Part shown: piece by piece, positions 34,301 through 46,149 of the stretch
How positions within the stretch are numbered: the stretch's first letter is position 1
How the letters are laid out: each line of letters starts with the position of its first letter
From: Centroberyx gerrardi
Lineage: Eukaryota; Chordata; Actinopteri; Beryciformes; Berycidae
Direction: 5' to 3'
Length of the DNA stretch: 64,000 nucleotides
Assembly (NCBI RefSeq): GCF_048128805.1
Contig: NC_136008.1
Coordinates: 21,184,459 to 21,248,458 of the forward strand
Notes under the pieces: model-generated
Database searches by the model: none
What the model saw: the letters and a program-made list of their open reading frames with translations, nothing else
What the model was told of the DNA's origin: nothing
Translations under genes and position numbers: made by a program

Positions 34301-37300
34301 AGACTCAATTATGCCCTGTAAACTAGGGTGATTGAGCGGCACACTTGGGAATATGTCTAATATGGTATGCATTTTCAACCATTCTCTGCTAATGCAACAG
34401 AAGGAGAGAGCAGAGCAAGTGTTTTTTAAAAACACAATTCTTTGAAAACTTGGTACCTGGCATTGAAGGGCCTGGCGAATGACTGTATGTCGGAATAAAG
34501 TCTCACCATTGACTCACTGTGACCAGCTCCCACCTATAGCAAGTGACTTCCTCCATTGAAGTGACAGTGCATTAGTACAGAGTGGTTCTTTTCCTCTTGT
34601 CGGACTGTTTGACTTGGATTGTGTGACAGACGTTTGTTTGTTAACCCTCTCTCTTTTCTCCATTTTTTTTTTTTGTTTCTTTTTTTCTCTTGTCACCAAC
34701 GACAGCTCTTGTGAATAGTGCTTTATCTGTGACCCCCTTCTCTAGCGACACTCTTGCCTTTGAGAAAATGGTGGCTGTATGTGTTTTAACATGTTGTTCC
34801 TGTTGTTGATGTGAATCAAAGCTCCTGCAAAACAGCTGGCACAGTCAAGTGCACTGGCTTCTCTGACTGGTCTCAGTGAGTATCCCTTTTTCTGTCACCG
34901 GGGGGAGGTAATGGGAAGGGAAGGAAAACGGGGGGATGAACAGTGGAAGGGCGGGGAAAGGCTGGTGGGGAAAAAAATAACACCCATGTCCTTACTACCT
35001 AAGTATTTAGACTGATTGAGGAAGAACTGGCAACCTGAGTGATTGTTTTGGGTTTAGTTGTGCACTTTGCAGATAGAAGCATGCTCTTGAATAGTAAGTT
35101 TGAGTATCGGTTTGTCTTTTTAAGGGGTTCATCAGCTTAAAATATAAAGTTATACCGGTGTAAGTGCCTTTCATTGGGAACTTGGGTTGGGATGGAGGGG
35201 TGGTAAAGTGGAAGCTGATTGTGAGAATGGATCTTGGTCCTTTTCACTGCTCTATGCTCAACAATCTGGGGGCTCTGTTGTGGCAGGCGGGATTGGTGAC
35301 TATGGTTCAGACGAGAGCGAGGACGAGGATGACCGCAGCGTCCGAGGGTCTGAATCCTCCGACACAGATGAGGAGGAGTTGCGCCACCGCATCCGGGAGA
35401 AGCAGGATGCCTTCCGCCGCAAAGAACGGGAGATGCAGCAGCTACAAGAGAGACAAGCCCAGGAGGCTTTGCTTGCACGTGGTAAGGCTCAAAGTTGGCC
35501 TCTCTGCTTGGTTAAGATGGGAACACGCTACATGGCTGTGAAATGATTCCGCATTGGTTAATGAGTGGCATTTGCAGATTTTTTTCTAGTCTTGTGTCAC
35601 AGAGACACACAAACTTGACCAAATGGATGTGGGGATCACCAGAGGTCTAAAACATGGAGATGGAGCATTTTTTTCCGCACTACCTGTAGACTTTTCTTTC
35701 TCTCATGCTCAAATCTCATTGGCTATTTCTTCTGTTTATTTTCAGATTGCAATTATTGACAAGCTCACACTACAGGAGGATTAGAGTTGTCCAGATTTGA
35801 GTTGTAAAAATCAAACATGTTTGAAATAATGGTGATAGTCCCAGCTGGTTCAGGAGTTGAGAGATTAAAAGTCCTCAACTCTTTGCAACAACACCAAACT
35901 GGTGCTGACCTGGTCAGATCTTGAACATCAGTCAAGATGGCCGAATCACAGCTATAATCAGCCTGGAAGTCGTGTAGTGTGTCCCCAGCCTTAGCAGCAC
36001 CTGATGTTACCCTCTGGTTTTAACCTGAGTCTTGTTTGTTTGTTTGTGTTCACAGAAGAGATGGCGAAGGAGAGATTGAGCAGAGAGAGGGTGGATTATG
36101 ACGAGGGACAGTCAGAGAATTTACACAAACAAGAAGTAAGAGAGAGGGAGGCGGAGCCCCCGGTAGAGAGGCGTAGGTCACGCAGCGAGAAAGAGGGCAG
36201 TGAGGGCAGGCACTCGGGCCGAGGGAAGGAACGATCAGGGCGCGGTGGCAGCGATTCCCCGGCCAATGGTCACAGCAGCAGCTCCCGCTCCACTTCCAGC
36301 CACAGCAGCAGTCGTTCCTCCTCCTCCTCCTCTTCATCCACAGCCTCCTCCCGCAGTTCCTCGCGGTCCTCCTCCCCACGAAGGAAGAGGAGGCGCAGCC
36401 GCTCTTCCTCCCACAAGGCTCGCCGGCGCAGCCGCAGCCACAGCTCCCACAGGCGTCACAGTGATCGTAGCGAGAAAGGCAGGGACAGGAGGAGGGGCAG
36501 CACAGAGCGATCCGGCCGTCACAAGAACGACCGCAGCAACTCCAGAGATCGCAGGAGCCGCAGGAGTAGATCCAGATCCAGAGAGAGAGACAGGGACAGA
36601 GGCAGGGCCAGAGACAGCCGTAGTCGCAGCAGAGACAGAGACAGAGAGAAAGACAAGGATAAAGAGAGGAAGAGGAGCAGGGAGCGCAGGGACAGCAGCC
36701 ATAGCAGCAAACACAAGCAGAAGGCCTCCAGCAAGGACAGAGAGAGGAGGCGAGAAAGGAGCCGCAGTCATGACAAAGACAAGAAAAAGAAGGATAAGGA
36801 TAGGGAGAAAGAGTCTGATAAAAAGAAAGAGAAGCCAAAGGCTAAAGAGAAAGAAAGGGAGAAGGAGAAAGAGAAAGGCAGTTCTGTAGTTGCAGAGGAG
36901 AATGGCAAATCGAAGAAAAGGAAAGAGAGTGACTCTTGCACAGACTCTCAGAGTGACAAGCACTCCCGGCAGGATAGCAAAGCCAGCAAAAAGGGCTCCG
37001 CCAAAGGCAGCAAGAGGCGCTCAGACTCTGACTCCAGTAGGTCCCCCACTCCCGAAGTTAGCAAGGAAAAGAAATCTAAAAAATCCAAACGTAGTCGTTC
37101 AAGGTCGGCGGAAAAATCTCACAAGTCTGGTAAGAAGGCAAGCCGCAAACACAAGTCTAAGTCACGATCAAGGTAGTATTCGTTTTTTTCTCTTTTTCCT
37201 ATTGTATGTTTTCATTGTATGTCTCACTGTGATTTCTCTGGAGCCCTTTTAACCAATCATATTTTGAGTAACTCAAGGTTGACTATGAAAATGGTTGACT

Positions 37301-37862
37301 TAATTTATTTTGTCCATGTTTTGAGACATTGTTATTGTCAAATGCAATCACAGCTGCTTACATGTGTGAGCTTAAGGTTGATGCCAGTATAGTTCACATG
37401 CTTTATGAGATGCAAACATGGCATTTTTGATTCTCTAAGAAGAATCACAAGTAGTCTCCATATTGCCCCCTGCTGCCTTAGTGGAGCCTAGCCCTCGGTT
37501 TTATTTAGCACTTTGTGTAGATGTGTATCTGGCTGTCCTGCCCAGAGGATGGGGAAAAAAACAAAAACTTAAATGAGCTCTTCGTAATCCTAAATAGGAC
37601 CTGCCAAAGAAAACTTATTTCTGGCTTTTGCTAACTCAGATTTTCCTCTCTAGAGTCTGTTGAGAAGTGGTGTTTTTGTGGAAGAGTATATTTATTTATT
37701 TATTTATTTATTTTGGACTGTGTGTTTGGAGGGCGGGTGGGGGTTATGTGTGCATGTGTGTGTTTTGTGTCTGTGTGGGCAAGTGTGATTAGTGCAGTAT
37801 TAATGTTGTGTCCACGCCTCTCTTTCAGGTCAGCATCGCCGTCCCGCCGTAGCAGGCGCTGA
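31392..37862 (+). CDS. pnisr: PNISR, Arg/Ser-rich pinin-interacting nuclear protein (11 coding exons, 830 residues)
   Basis: Coding exons: 31392-31479, 31673-31849, 32030-32265, 32641-32803, 33431-33621, 33833-33970, 34095-34194, 34822-34875, 35287-35481, 36056-37172, 37829-37862; all joins keep frame. The start MWDQGGQPWPQWPLSQQQW is Trp/Gln-rich as in other PNISR proteins. Next come DWAALAQAW, MWQPEWG, a Pro-rich stretch, and RRTLPAWIREGLEKM. After an acidic block come EMTEEER, HRKATKAPAKQLAQSS and SSDTDEEELRHRIREKQ. The last large exon (residues about 448-819) is a long RS/RE/KE-rich domain. Known of the family: a nuclear-speckle protein that binds pinin. Donor 34195 (GTCTGC) and acceptor 34821 (CAAAG) are weak around the 54-nt exon. 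With the last intron retained, translation would instead stop at 37174-37176 (820 residues). Very sure of identity; less sure which C-terminus dominates. Confidence 0.93.
33185..33206 (+). repeat. (AAAC)5 short tandem repeat
   Basis: AAAC tetranucleotide run in a PNISR intron. Confidence 0.85.
33431..33621 (+). CDS. pnisr: PNISR exon with conserved WIREGLEKM motif
   Basis: Encodes DAVKRRTLPAWIREGLEKMD followed by a Lys/Glu/Arg-rich predicted helix and GDGPRIPRKSKF. It ends T|GTAAGC and joins to DSDDEGNEDEDDE at 33833. The motif is the most recognisable globular signature of the protein. The minus-strand frames over this exon are shadows. Confidence 0.92.
36056..37172 (+). CDS. pnisr: PNISR RS-domain exon
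   Basis: Single 1117-nt exon coding an Arg/Ser/Lys/Glu/Asp low-complexity tail, including long Ser runs (36270-36360), SRSRSRERDRDR repeats, KDKDKE and KKKDKDREKE blocks, and the ending KKASRKHKSKSRSR. Such domains are phosphorylated and drive speckle localisation in the family. Other frames over this exon are open for 200 or more codons on both strands, a side effect of the repetitive AGR/GAR/AGC composition. Confidence 0.92.
37688..37714 (+). repeat. (TATT)n short tandem repeat
   Basis: Tetranucleotide run in the optional last PNISR intron (37173-37828). Confidence 0.9.
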
Positions 37863-38200
37863 GGAGCACAGTTGACCTGATGACCTGTGCACTTTTTAAA
37901 TTCCATGAGTTGAACAGGCTTGTCTCATTATAGAGGCAATTGTGTAGGTGAACTCCCCCCTCCCCCCCATACATTTCTTTCATCTTTGTAAATATGTGTT
38001 ATTTTTAAAGTTTGACCGTGAAGAACAAGACATTTTGAATGCTAGGAATTTTTGCTTGTATCATTATGCAAAGCTAAAGACTTTGTGGACACTAAAAACT
38101 CTGAAGTTGTATCATTCTAAAACCATAACAGGATTAAACAAATTTTTTTTTTCAAAATATTACTGTAAGTTGTCCAATAAAACTGTTTGTCCCTTGTCTT
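37863..38200 (+). terminator. PNISR 3' UTR and poly(A) signal
   Basis: AATAAA at 38176-38181, about 310 bp after the spliced stop codon and followed by a T-rich and GT-containing stretch (TGTTTGTCCC, TTTTTTTGTGTC), as expected for a cleavage site near 38200. Confidence 0.7.
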
Positions 38201-38921
38201 GCCTCACTCTTTTTTTGTGTCTTTCTGGTTTACGTCATACATAACTGAGGAGTACAATTTTCATGGATTTAACAATAATGATATCGCCTATCAAGCTACA
38301 AAAAAGATAAACTGCTCTCAAGAGGTGTATAATGAATTTGATGGCAATAGATAAATGGTATTATGATTAAATTAAAGGCTCAAAGCCAAAGGCCATAATC
38401 AAACTAAGCTGAAATGGATGCAAAGTGGTTCAAAATGATCACTGTATTTCCAGGGACCAGCGTTTTAGGCTGTGTTTATGTTTCATCAAAGTATGAAGAA
38501 CATATTATTCATTTAAGTATTTATTGTATAAGGAGAACTGCAAATATCCTATGTAAGTGGAAGTAGCAAGCCTGACCATTTTATAGAGATCCAAAAATAT
38601 AATCTGTGCCGGGTCCCCTAAAATGAAACAAACACCACACCTTTTCCTACTTACAAATTAAATTTTTGGTGGCAGGGGATCCACCGTCTGGCCACAATTC
38701 ATCAAACATGACTGTCAAATGTTATATTAATATACATGTAACTTGAGTTTGAGGTTATTTCCCACCAATGCCAGTCATGGTAAGTTTCCGACCGGTAGGA
38801 ACTATTTTTAGCGCGAACCTTGTTTCTGCCCGACCAGAAGACGGTTGTGCAATCTCGGTCACATTGACCGACGTCGTACGCAAATGTAAATATACCAAAG
38901 AAACTGTTATGCGACATTAGC
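38201..38921 (+). promoter_or_regulatory. PNISR-COQ3 intergenic region with COQ3 promoter
   Basis: Only about 720 bp separate the PNISR poly(A) site from the COQ3 start codon. Just upstream of COQ3, at 38805-38816, TTTTTAGCGCGAA resembles an E2F site, and a CGACGTCG block (about 38869-38876) resembles a CRE core. The last 170 bp are CpG-richer than the rest. Motif calls are inference. Confidence 0.4.
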
Positions 38922-39106
38922 ATGTACTCGGATAAGTTTGGGCGTCTTATGCTAGGCCTTTGCAGCCGTAAACCGACCAGTGTGGTCCGGAGTCCTGCCG
39001 GCCGGAGCGCGTTCAGCTGGACTTCAGTGTGTAAACAGCGGACACTGTGGCTGCAGAGGAGCGACTGTCTGGAGGTCCAGCAACATGTCCTTCCCTGTCA
39101 AATCAG
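38922..39106 (+). CDS. coq3: COQ3 exon 1, mitochondrial targeting sequence
   Basis: ATG at 38922 opens [18 protein letters not shown], a basic leader; a second in-frame Met is codon 10. The exon ends ATC AG|GTACAT. The leader is poorly conserved in this family, so the start is chosen because it is the first in-frame ATG after an in-frame stop and precedes a good donor. Confidence 0.8.
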
Positions 39107-42100
39107 GTACATGATGGAGGTCAGGGTTGTAAACATCTAGTGCCCGGCAGTATCACTTGTTTTGCTGCGTCTGCTCTTGTCACAGGTTTCACACCAGCTG
39201 TCATAGGTCTAGTTTAGTAGGTGTGCTTGTACTAACTTCAGCTGTGTTGCTTCGTGAGTGTCGTTTTGGTATGGACAGGTGTCGCACTTACCATAACGTT
39301 ACCTAAATGACTCCACATTTAATGCTTGTGGTTTTTAGCATTATGATAGCAAAAATTGTCAGAAATCTATTACCAAGTCTGCTAAAAAAAAATTTCACAT
39401 CAGTTGAGCATTTAGGACCAATGTTCCTCTAAGCTCATAGTGTATTTACCTATGTCTAATAATGTATCACGTTATGCAAATATCTTGTCAGTCATCAGTC
39501 ATTGCTCCCAGATAATTAGTGAATATAAGCAGGACTGAAAGATTTCGTGGCAAATTATATTAGATGCAGGGACTTTGCCATAAAGTTACGTGTTACATGT
39601 CCTTAAATGCATGTGCATTTGGGCCAGGTTCAAAATTGCAAAACCTGGAGAATGAGTGGATGAAGACAATTTTACAAAGCTGTAGGCCCTGTAGGCTCTA
39701 GTTTGTTTCCTGTGTTTAAATGGCATGTTTAGGCCAACATAGTGTCTGTTTCTCATCAGCAGTGCTCGCTCAGCCTCCCAAACCACAGTGGACCCCAATG
39801 AGGTGAAGAGGTTCCAGTCACTGGCCAGCAAGTGGTGGGATGAACGGGGAGAATTTGCTGCTCTCCACTCCATGAATGACCTAAGGGTGCCTTTCATACG
39901 GTGTGTGTATGTGTGTTTGTAGGGAATACACATGACCATATTCATCATATTTTTTGTATTAGATATTAGATTATTATTTATTTGTATAAAATTGCCTAAA
40001 AGGCCCGTTTTATTTAAGCCAGTCACTGTCAACACGTGATCGACTGGCTGTGGGCCTCGACCGATGGAGTCAAGAAACGCCCAGAAGGAGATCAAACCTC
40101 ATAGTATTTGAGGGCAAAGAACACGCCGAGGAACTGGCGAAGGAGTAGAAATTGAAAGTGACAGTATTGCTCTACACATCAGCCAATTTCCAGCCAATAG
40201 CGTTTCTACCGTCCAGCTCTACATATGTGCATGTTTTGGGGGCTGGCTGGGGCTATTTTGATTGATAAGATCTGCTGTTGGGCCCTGCGTGTTAATCATT
40301 ACATTATCCATCCATCCAGAGAAGCCATTGCTGCTCTCCCCTTCCCCCTCTGTTGTCCTGGAGATGATGATGATGATGATGATGAGTCTGTATGGTGACA
40401 GTGTGACAGATCTGCTGCCAGTGTTTGAGTCTGGCTGATTTCCCTGATATGGCTTTGCCCTCAGGCTGTGTTTAAATGAGACACAGCAGCAGCGCTGTGG
40501 CTGTTGCTGCTTTATCATATTTTGTTAGAACTACTATTTCTTTACCATCTAAAGCCTCATTTTAAAGGATAATACTGGCCATGAGGAATGTTAAGCCCAT
40601 TTTCTAGAGTGCCCTCTCTCCCTTACGTAATTAGTTGAGGGAGTCAGTAGATGTCCTTTTATTTTATAAATTTTTTTATATTATTTACCACATGTCTTTT
40701 TACCTATATTTTCTAGATTTTGACAGATCTCGTAACAGGTAATAAACAAGCCTTTTATTATCATTAGGTCTGACTGATTTGTGCATGTTGAATAATTAAA
40801 CTTCAACAAGTACAAGCGCAATAACATTTTTACATGCTTACTTAGCACCTTATTCTAATCCATTTCATAGGAACTACTTTCAGGTGGAAAAAAAAAAACG
40901 TTAGTGATTGGTGAGAATTTCTGCTCTCTGAGGCGAGATCGATGTAAACAAAACAGTATAAGCAAAAATTGTGGTGACAGTTTTTGGTGAAACTGGCTTT
41001 TTAATTTTTGGCAGAAGCTGATATGGTTCTGATGATACAGCTATGCTGCTACAGTGTTTTGCCCAATGTGATACACACACCTACTCTTGCCCCGTTCATC
41101 CAATGAAGGCTTTCTGAATGTGCACATTAATTCAAAAATGTTCCAAAAAAGAAAGGTTCAGGAATGTACTTAGGTGGTAACTAGTTTTCATTCACACAAT
41201 AATTTTTTGTTTTGTTTTTTGAAGCTTTATTAGGCGAGGCCTAGCAAACCTCTTGTAGACGCACACATCTCCTCCATGAATTATTTTAATATGCTTAGTT
41301 TGCCATCTCAGAAATTTTGGTTCGGAGCTTAGTGAAAGCAAATGGTCTATTAAAACTACTATAAAAAACAACTATGTGAGAACTATATGAGAACAAACAA
41401 AAGCAAGGGATAGGCCAATAAAGGTGCATGTCAACACCTATGCTCCCCTCCCTCACTCCTAGCACCAATGTTGTGGCATCCCAACTGGGCTTTAATGAGG
41501 GCGATGCATACACAGATCTTGGCCTGTTCTTGCTTCATGCCTGAGGCGGACAGCCGTCAGACAGCACGGGAGAGAGGGAAGGAAGGAAGGCAGGAGGTAG
41601 GGGTGGAGGTGGGGAGATGAGCAAAAGGAGTAAAAGAGAATTTGCAGCTGTAATTTAGCCAGAGGATAATTTGTGGTTTGTTGGCTGGCTGACAGTATAG
41701 CTCAGGGCGATAGGGGCGTGGTTGTGACAGCGAAAGGTGTGGGGAGACATGGAGATTCTCTGGGGCACCGACATCCCCTAACCTCCCATGTACCTCCTTA
41801 TCTTAAGGAGCATTACAGGCTTAATTATACACACCTCTGCATCTGTCTCAAGACTGTGTCCATAATGTGACGGGAATATGTGGAAGTGTATGTGTGTGTG
41901 TGGTAGTAGTGGTGGAGTTCTTTTAATTTGAAATTTGACCTATTGCTCATCCACCTGTTCAGGGATAATCTGTTGAACATGCACAGAGGGCGTCAGCCGG
42001 GGAAACCACTTGCAGGACTCAAGATACTGGACGTCGGCTGTGGAGGTGGCCTGCTCACAGAGGTAATACTGTGTGTGTGTGTGTGTAGGCTGTAGTGAGT

Positions 42101-45082
42101 AGGTTACAGACCTAGTGTGAATTAGAAGGACATGCAGACAGATGATGCACACCAGAATACACAGCCTCGCCCTTTTCCCACACACTCTCTACCAAGACCC
42201 AATTGTTTGAATTGCCACCTTTCAAATCAGATTGAGCCTTTCCTTCCCAGATAGCAGTCTGGTAGAATAAGATTCTGCTTGCAGTGCGCTGTTACGCCAG
42301 TCCTTTCAAATGCGTACCAGTGGCTAAGAATACACAAAAATGTCACCCCAATTCTCGTTCTCTCTTGATTTGACTGGTCGCGGTTTGGTGGAGGGGACAG
42401 TCGGTCGTTTACAGTTGTTTATCTGTTTGTTAGTTTTGATAGCTGGCCAACGAGGACAGAGCTCTTGTCTTGGCCTTCATTTGAACTGAAGACATACCAG
42501 CAGTGTTGTGTGATCCGGGCAGACAAAATCAGGTCCTATATTTATATGGCTCTGTCACACAGGCTGTCATATGCAGACAAAGACACACACACACAAACGC
42601 ACACAGTGTCTGTTGAGATTTCAGCTGTGCGAGTGTGTCTCGGAGCGTCCCGTCGTTCCATCCCATCCCATCAGAAGGGATCAGCTGTGGGAGGATGGAG
42701 ATCGGCTCCTGGGCGAGCAAGCACAGCACAGCACAGCACAGCTCTCCACACACACACACACACACACACGTGCGCCTGTGTGTTCACCCATTTGTCCAGC
42801 AGGGGACACTGAATTTCACAAACCAACCACTTCAATGTTTGCTTCTAGGTTACCAATTATCTCAACCATAGTCTCATTTGTTTATGGTAATTAAACCAAG
42901 GTATCATAATTAATTTGACAGTGATATATTGATATTTAAAAATACTACACGGAACACCTTTACGGTACAAAAAATGTCTCCCTCACCACCTCTCTCCCTC
43001 CTCCACCAGCCTCTGGGCCGCCTGGGAGCTGATGTGTTGGGTATTGATCCCGTGGCCGACAGCATTGGCACGGCCCAGCTGCATTCGTCCTGCGACCCGG
43101 ACCTTCGTGAGCGGGTCCGCTACCGGGCCTGCACCCTGGAGGAGCTCTCAGCAGAAGGGGAGGGAGGCGAGGAGGAGGAGGAGGGGGCGGGCCGGTTCGA
43201 TGCCATCGTGGCGTCCGAGGTGGTGGAACATCTGGCCGACCTGGAAACCTTCGCCTTCTGCTGCAACCACGTGCTCAAGGTGCGTCCCGTGATAGTGTTA
43301 TATACTGTAAGTGTGTGTGTATCTGAGCATATGCTAATGTGCATATGGTCATTTGCTTGTGTTTTTGATGTTTGCATCTGTACTGCTGAATGGGAATGGT
43401 TAGCATGTGTCTTTAGGTGATTAATGTGTATATATGGCTTGCGTTGAAGCTTTGCGTGCTTTAGTGAAAGCTGTACATTTAAACTGTAGCCAGATGACCA
43501 TAATCTCCTGGGTCAGTGGGCCGAAGCTGAGAGTTGAGAGGAAAAAACAAAAAACAAAGCTTCCTAATCTCCACTTAATATCATTGCATTTGGTTAAGGC
43601 AAGACCAGACTTTCTCTCTCTCTATCTCTCTTTCTGGCCCAAATCTCTCAACCACTTAATGCTCTTTTGCCGGACAACCCTTAAAACATGTAGCTGACTT
43701 CAGGGCATCGTTGCAGGGATGCTTTTATTTGAAATCTTGTATTGTTGTTGTTCAGTGTGTGGCAGATGAACTGCATAAAAGCCTCTCTCTCACTCTCCCA
43801 TTTCTCTTCTCTTCTCTCTTTCTTTTCCTTTCTGTTTTCCCTCTCCTGTTGAAATTGTTAATCTTGACCGAGGTTTAACCCTGCTGTTTGGCAGTAGTCA
43901 GACTTCCGGTCTTGTGCACTGGACTCTGTCCACTGAAGGCACTAAATCCACTCTATAAATACCTCTGTGACTCAGAATGCACCTTGCAGCAATGTATTGT
44001 CAATAAAATACACTTTCTGAAACAATATTATCAAGGAAATAAACACTGTGCACTTTTCAAACTTTCCAAGCTAAAACCGTCCCTGTTGTCTATGTGCAGC
44101 CGGACGGTTCGCTCTTCATCACCACGATTAATAAAACCAACCTGTCCTACGCGCTGGGCATCGTTGCAGCCGAGCAGCTGCTGCGTATCGTTCCCAGCGG
44201 GACCCACGACTGGGAAAAGTTCATCAGTCCTGTGGAGCTGGAGCGCCTCCTAGAGTCCAGTAAGTCCTCCTTGTTTCACCCTGCGTACACTTTCCCTTCA
44301 CTCACTCATAGATCTCTCCAAGCTGTTTTTACCCTACTCAATTAAAGAAAACTTATACCGTCATACTGCTTATGCTGTTTTTGTTGTTTTAGTCTAATAT
44401 GCCTCCATGGTGACATCAGAGGAGACTATAGATCAGTTTTTGTCTGGTCGTTTTTTTGTTGGTCCATGTGTCACACTTGATACCTCAGGCACCACTGAAC
44501 AGATTTTAACAGAACTTGGGGGAATGAGGCATCTCACCACCACATTCTGGCATTTTCAGAATTACACTGATTGGTCCAAAGGGGATGCTAAACTTACAGC
44601 TCAAAACAATGGACATATTTGTTACATATTGTCCCAGAGAGGGACAGTATCATTTGTGGGGGGACTGTTGCCCTCTTTAAAATTGTTTAACTGTCTTTGT
44701 TCCCCTAAATTGGAAGCATTACTGTTAAAGGAGAATCTCCATTTGGAGAGATAAAGTTGAATTGAAGTGATATTTCATTTCCGAAATTAACTGCACATAC
44801 CTCTAGCTTGTGACTGATCAGCCACTAAAATGAACTCTCATGTTAAACTCATGCCTTCTCCTCTCTCTCTACCCCCTCCTCCTCCCAGATGGTTTCTCGG
44901 TGCAGTCTGTCCGGGGAATGATGTACAACCCGGTGTCGGGAAGCTGGAGCTGGACCGACAGCACCGCCATCAACTACGCCCTCCACGCTGTGAAACTGAG
45001 AGAGGAACCCCAGCCGGACCGGGCCGAGGCCGACAGCCCAGACCCGGAGTACCAAGCCCACGTTGCAGCTGCACACAACTGA
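38922..45082 (+). CDS. coq3: COQ3, ubiquinone biosynthesis O-methyltransferase, mitochondrial (6 exons, 349 residues)
   Basis: Exons: 38922-39106, 39760-39900, 41963-42062, 43010-43279, 44100-44259, 44889-45082, all in frame; stop TGA 45080-45082. SAM-dependent class I methyltransferase that performs both O-methylation steps of coenzyme Q synthesis at the matrix side of the inner mitochondrial membrane. The first exon encodes an Arg/Lys/Ser-rich leader without acidic clusters, fitting a mitochondrial presequence. Motifs: [22 protein letters not shown]-binding motif I LDVGCGGG (132-138), GIDP (153-156, acidic residue for SAM ribose), [12 protein letters not shown] (205-216), and [13 protein letters not shown] (233-245). 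Length fits the family. Odd points: a Glu-rich insert at about 191-203, a tandem CAGCAG acceptor for exon 2, and a weak GTGTGT donor at 39901. Confidence 0.95.
39901..41962 (+). other. COQ3 intron 2
   Basis: No exon is missing here: the join 39900/41963 gives VPFIRDNLL in frame. It holds a GAT repeat (40365-40384) and a purine/GC-richer patch near 41540-41780. Otherwise I see nothing. Confidence 0.75.
42747..42769 (+). repeat. (CA)n microsatellite next to (GCACA)4
   Basis: A (GCACA)4 run at 42721-42741 is followed by CTCTC and a CA tract, in COQ3 intron 3. Confidence 0.88.
42835..42965. mobile_element. Partial copy of the 24968-25399 MITE
   Basis: Shares with the right half of the other copy the blocks TACCAATTATCTCAACCAT, TCTCATTT-TTTA-GGTAATTA, AATTAATTTGACAGTGATAT and the terminal AACACCTTTACGG. 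The left half is missing. It ends 45 bp before the COQ3 exon at 43010. Confidence 0.75.
44407..44754 (+). repeat. Probable dispersed repeat fragment in COQ3 intron 5
   Basis: A 115-codon open frame lies in the intron, but its nucleotide phrase (ACCTCAGGCACCACTGAACA, then GATTTTAACAGAACTT) resembles the body of dispersed vertebrate repeats and the 22203-22453 element rather than a host exon. No splice sites with fitting phase flank it, and the join 44259/44889 is already in frame. Confidence 0.4.
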
Positions 45083-45920
45083 CCCAGACCACTGGGGAAT
45101 CAGTAGGAAAATAAAAAAAAAAAGATTGGATGTGTAGAGTCCCAGCTTCCCAGAGGCCCGCTGTGATGCAGCAGAGACTGGTATTACGGGAGGAAAAGGA
45201 AGGGACTCAACAGCCTCACCAAGGAGTCAGAGGTGGAGAGGAAGGGAAGATGTAGCATAGTTGCCAAGTTAATCTGAGTATGATGAGATTTCATGAAGTT
45301 GGTTTTCAGTCAGGTTGGGATGATGCTTTACTATGGAGTTGGCAGATTGTTGCAAGCTGTTTCATAACTGTTAACTTGTTTGACATGCTGTGCAAGGTTG
45401 AGGGTGGGCACCCATACATCCTCTAAATACTGTATGTAATTCAGTGCTGTTGTGGTGCAGCTGTATTATCCCACAGTTTCAGATTTTTTAATGCTCACTG
45501 TTCTGAGCAAGGGAGTATCTCTAAAAAGATATTAAAAATACATGTATTTTCTGTGGCATCAAATGTGAAATTGTTCTTCTGTCGTTTTTTAATCTGTTGT
45601 ACTGAATCAGCATGCCATTTTTAGGCTGTATCTTGCCATAAATCCTATCTTCTTTTGAATTATCCTCTCAGGGGTAAGGTTTCCTAAGATTGGCTAGTAT
45701 GAATGTAAAAAATCTGTTTTCATTAGGACATGGCAGCTGACACCGAATTTGATTGCAGTGTGGTTTTGGCTGCACACTGGAGAGCATTTTTGATGCTAAA
45801 GCCTTTAGAAGTTGTGTCCGCACACTAGAGGGGGAGCATCCTCTGACACTGAGATTATAATTGGTCTCACGTGGAACTATTACATAATCCAAATCAAGCC
45901 CATGGCAGAGAATAAATCAT
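45083..45920 (+). terminator. COQ3 3' UTR with candidate poly(A) signals
   Basis: AATAAA occurs at 45110-45115, only 28 bp after the stop and running into an A-run, and again at 45911-45916. The second is more plausible as a true site because a T-rich stretch follows it. The choice is inference. Confidence 0.4.
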
Positions 45921-46149
45921 GCTTGAGCAATGTTCTTAAAGAGACCAATAGCCAGACTTTGAGAGCTGTGCAAAGTCAAGTTAGGGAAGCCTTGCTTTAG
46001 TGTTTGATTAGAATTGTTATCATTACTATTTTATATTTAATGTGTATATATTAAATCAACATACATGTGAGATTTGTCCAAGTTAAAATTGTGCATGCTT
46101 ATTACACCAACGCCATCGCAGTTCATATAAATAATCCATAACAACAAAC

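Noticed and set aside
36050..36963. Minus-strand frames of 262 and 209 codons and a + frame of 229 codons
   Set aside because: They overlap the PNISR RS-domain exon and mirror its low-complexity codons (Cys/Ser-, Leu/Val-, or Ala/Thr-rich). No domain, splice support or start context.
44407..44754. 115-codon frame as an extra COQ3 exon
   Set aside because: The exons on either side already join in frame to give a normal COQ3, and the sequence resembles a dispersed repeat.
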